A stretch of DNA of 7,937 bases, from assembly GCA_017445435.1 (NCBI GenBank), contig JAFSUE010000126.1:1-7937 (forward strand). The letters run 5' to 3'. This DNA is from Selenomonadaceae bacterium. Lineage in GTDB: Bacteria; Bacillota; Negativicutes; Selenomonadales; Selenomonadaceae. The notes beneath the pieces were generated by a model. That model was not told the DNA's origin, ran no database searches, and saw nothing but the letters and a program-made list of their open reading frames with translations. This document shows positions 5,571-7,937 of the stretch, piece by piece. The translations under genes and the position numbers were made by a program. Position 1 is the first letter of the stretch. Each line of letters begins with the position of its first letter.

Positions 5571-7492
5571 ATTTTTTAGCTCACGGCGGGCAAACTATGT
5601 GCGGCGGGCGTGACTTCGATAGAATTTTGACGAATCAAATTGTTATGCCTTGGATTATGGAAAATTATTCCATTCCGCGCGATTGGAATAAAAAAGAAAA
5701 GTATAAAAAACTTTTCCGCATTGCAACTTATATGGCAGAAATTGCTAAAATTGAGTTGTCAGCAGATGAAGTTGCCAAAATTGAAGGCGAAACAAATATT
5801 GCTGATGAAAATGGCGAAGATATTTATTTGGACGTAGAAATTTCCCGCGAAGAATATAATAAACTCATTGACGAAATGGTTATGCAGTCCATTGAGACGA
5901 CGCGCGAGACAATCGAAAAATCTGGATTGACGCCACATGATATTGACAGAATAATTTTTATCGGCGGTCCGACAAACTATAAACCCCTGCGCGATAAAGT
6001 TTCAGCTGAAATTGGTATACCTGGCAACTTCGATGTCAACCCTATGACTGCCGTTTCTGAAGGCGCCGCGATTTTCGCTGAATCAATCGACTGGGATTCT
6101 GAACTGCACGACAGAAAATCTTCAACTCAACAAGTTCGACTGGAAAAAGATTTAGGCTTAACTTTTCGCTACGAATCGCGTACGCCAAATAAAAAAGCTA
6201 AAATCGCCGCTATGCTGAAAAGACCCGTTAAAGATTTTACCTTTGAAATTAATTCCGTTAGTACGGGCTGGACTTCTGGCACTGTTCCGCTTGAAAATAA
6301 AGCTATTATCACCGTTCCACTTACTAAGCGCGGCGAAAATAAATTTATCGTCACTGCTTATGACAATTTTGGCAAAGAATTAAAGCTGACTGAATCTGAA
6401 ATTGTCATAACCCGTACGCTTGCCAACTTTTCACAGATACTGGCAAATCATTCAATCGGTCTTGAAGTTAAAGAAAGCAAGCATAACGAAAAAACAGAGC
6501 TTGTGTACTTAGTTCGTCAAGGCGATCAACTTCCTGCTAAAGGCAAAATTACTCTTCACGCTGGACAAGAACTCAAAGCTGGTTCAAATTCTTCCCTCAA
6601 CTTCAAACTTTGGGAGGGCGAAATTGAAGAGCCCGTCACGTTTAACCGTTTCATTGGCAATATAAAAGTTTTTGGCTACGAATTTGACTTTGGAAAAATT
6701 ATTGAAGGCGCAGAAATTATCTGCAACTATTCAATTAACGACGCTGGCAGTATCAAAGTTGAAATTGAAATTCCGTCGATTGGCGAATCTTTCAACAACG
6801 ATATAAATTATTATGTTGCTGACGACGGCAAACTTGATAGCGCTGAAATGCTTGAAAAGTTAAATCAAGACGGGCAGGAAGTCATTTACCGCATAAGAAA
6901 ACTTGGTAGCGCTCTTGATGAAGGGGAAGACTATGAAAAACTTCGTCAAGCTAGCGAAGTCGTTAGCATCGTGATAACTGCTAATCATTCAGACTACGAC
7001 AAGGAACAAATTTTGCATTTGAATGAAAACTTGCAGAACGTCAAAAAAACTTTGGACACCATCCGTAAAAATAATTTGGCATTGGTTCAAGCCTACGAAG
7101 TTAATCATATGATTGAATTTTTCAATGACACGGTCAAACAGTTTGCCTCGCCTGAAGATGTTAAAGACTACGAAAAACTTTTTGCTAAGGCAAGAAGTTT
7201 AATTGGCACTGATGAAAAAACTGCCTTTGAAGATGCTTTAGCGCAGATTCGCTACAAAAATTATGATGTACTCGCTAAAGATGAAGAATTTCTCATTTAC
7301 GACTTTGAACGCCTTACTAAAAATCCAAATGAATATCTCGACCGTGATTATTTTGAGCGCTTGAAACTTTTGGGCAACAAGGCAATAGCTGAAGAAAATT
7401 TCGACGCCTTGCGCAAAATTTTAGATGTGCTTTACCGTCTGCATGACATTTCAAACAACGATGATTCTGCAGTCAATATCTTTAGGGTGTGA
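5531..7492 (+). CDS. Divergent Hsp70 (DnaK-like), C-terminal part with an extra beta-domain before the substrate-binding domain
   Basis: This frame continues the Hsp70 and probably has no start of its own; its TTG at 5531 is just the Leu of GGGTLDV. Residue numbers are for this part (add 176 for the repaired protein). Residues 1-187 complete the ATPase domain: GGRDFDR (25-31), the adenosine motif RIIFIGGPTNYKPLRDKV (140-157) and connect-2 VNPMTAVSEGAAIFAESI (169-186). The usual acidic-hydrophobic DVLLLDV linker is missing. Residues about 207-295 form an extra all-beta, Ig/FN3-like segment (FIVTAYDNFGKEL, 272-284). Residues about 296-417 resemble the substrate-binding beta-sandwich (NHSIGLEV, LVRQGDQLPAKGKITL, FGKIIEGAEI). 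Residues 433-653 are a long helical lid of about 220 residues without a DnaK-type C-terminal tail. The frame is otherwise intact, so the upstream deletion is recent or artefactual. The next gene starts 5 bases downstream. Confidence 0.9.
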   Translation: MDVAIAENFSGKINFLAHGGQTMCGGRDFDRILTNQIVMPWIMENYSIPRDWNKKEKYKKLFRIATYMAEIAKIELSADEVAKIEGETNIADENGEDIYLDVEISREEYNKLIDEMVMQSIETTRETIEKSGLTPHDIDRIIFIGGPTNYKPLRDKVSAEIGIPGNFDVNPMTAVSEGAAIFAESIDWDSELHDRKSSTQQVRLEKDLGLTFRYESRTPNKKAKIAAMLKRPVKDFTFEINSVSTGWTSGTVPLENKAIITVPLTKRGENKFIVTAYDNFGKELKLTESEIVITRTLANFSQILANHSIGLEVKESKHNEKTELVYLVRQGDQLPAKGKITLHAGQELKAGSNSSLNFKLWEGEIEEPVTFNRFIGNIKVFGYEFDFGKIIEGAEIICNYSINDAGSIKVEIEIPSIGESFNNDINYYVADDGKLDSAEMLEKLNQDGQEVIYRIRKLGSALDEGEDYEKLRQASEVVSIVITANHSDYDKEQILHLNENLQNVKKTLDTIRKNNLALVQAYEVNHMIEFFNDTVKQFASPEDVKDYEKLFAKARSLIGTDEKTAFEDALAQIRYKNYDVLAKDEEFLIYDFERLTKNPNEYLDRDYFERLKLLGNKAIAEENFDALRKILDVLYRLHDISNNDDSAVNIFRV

Positions 7493-7497
7493 TTCTC

Positions 7498-7937
7498 TTG
7501 CAACTTAAAGAAAATCCATTTTACATTCTCGACGTTTCAATCTACGACGATAAAAATACAATTCAGCAGGCGGCAGAGGATAAAACTTTTTTTGATGACG
7601 ATGACAACGGCGAACAGTACGAACGGGCGGCAACTATGCTGACAAGTCCTAAAAAACGTATTGCCGCTGAAATGCGCTGGTTCATTGGTTGTTCCGCCGC
7701 GCAGGAAGAAGAAATTGTCGACCGTTTGAATAATCATGCTTACTACGCGAAAAGATTTTTCTGTACGCTTGCTGAATTGAACTTCAACGTTTACGCGCTG
7801 GAATATCAAGACTTGGACGTTGAAGCAATTATGTTAATCGGCGCTTTGTATGAACGGCAAGATGTTGACGAAATTTTATCCTACGTTAATGAAGGGCGCG
7901 AACAATCGGACTTCCCGCCAGTACGTGATACTGCTGA
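7498..7937 (+). CDS. J-domain-like protein without HPD motif, Hsp70 operon partner (partial, 3' end beyond window)
   Basis: An open frame runs from TTG at 7498 to the right edge (146 residues seen). The N-terminus has the layout of a J domain: ENPFYILDVSIYDDKNTIQQ (5-24) matches helices I and II (the y-iLgv start), and YERAATMLTSPKKRIAAEMRW (41-61) matches helix III with its LtsPkkR signature. The HPD tripeptide that normally triggers Hsp70 ATPase is absent. In its place is an acidic run, FFDDDDNGEQ (31-40). I recall similar J-like proteins without HPD (Lt-P-kR-aaE-W pattern) beside non-canonical Hsp70 genes. The rest (62-146) looks helical and is not recognised. The TTG lies 10 bases after AGGG (7484-7487) and 5 bases after the Hsp70 stop. 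An in-frame GTG at 7489 is too close to that site. It probably binds or guides the Hsp70 without classical stimulation. Confidence 0.82.
   Translation, partial: MQLKENPFYILDVSIYDDKNTIQQAAEDKTFFDDDDNGEQYERAATMLTSPKKRIAAEMRWFIGCSAAQEEEIVDRLNNHAYYAKRFFCTLAELNFNVYALEYQDLDVEAIMLIGALYERQDVDEILSYVNEGREQSDFPPVRDTA

Overview
The window looks like a piece of chromosome from a diderm Firmicute, most likely Negativicutes (Selenomonadaceae-like). This is inferred from composition and gene style, not from a marker gene. The DNA is AT-rich by eye. Ribosome binding sites are strong and purine-rich (GGGAGG type), three plus-strand genes appear to start with TTG, and there is a HlyD-type adaptor that implies a second membrane or envelope export. 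No rRNA, tRNA, CRISPR array, insertion sequence or phage gene was seen.

Layout. (1) Positions 1-1259 hold a minus-strand pair: a Uma2-family (DUF820, PD-(D/E)XK fold) protein, followed 17 bases later by a family 2 glycosyltransferase that runs off the left edge. (2) Positions 1260-1729 are a non-coding divergent region with a probable promoter and operator for the genes to the right and an orphan terminator-like hairpin. (3) Positions 1730-4545 hold a two-gene export operon: a HlyD/EmrA-like membrane fusion protein, then an ABC-2 type permease fused in frame to a C-terminal universal stress protein (Usp) domain that keeps a complete ATP-binding motif. The two genes are separated by a 7-base tandem repeat, and no ABC ATPase gene is present between or beside them. 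(4) Positions 4579-4622 hold a perfect 10-base inverted repeat with a T-tract. It reads as the terminator of the export operon, and its loop contains the -10 box of a good promoter for the next operon. (5) Positions 4633-7937 hold a three-gene chaperone-like operon: a 124-residue protein with a GrpE-like outline, a divergent Hsp70 (829 residues once a one-base frameshift is repaired) with an extra beta-domain between its ATPase and substrate-binding parts, and a partial J-domain-like protein without the HPD motif.

How the genes work together. The export operon would pump an unknown substrate out of the cell, possibly under control of nucleotide binding by the Usp tail. The chaperone operon looks like a specialised parallel of GrpE-DnaK-DnaJ in which all three parts have diverged. 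The Hsp70 gene carries a single-base deletion exactly in its phosphate-2 loop (DLGGGT), so as written it is broken. This could be a real recent mutation or a sequencing error.
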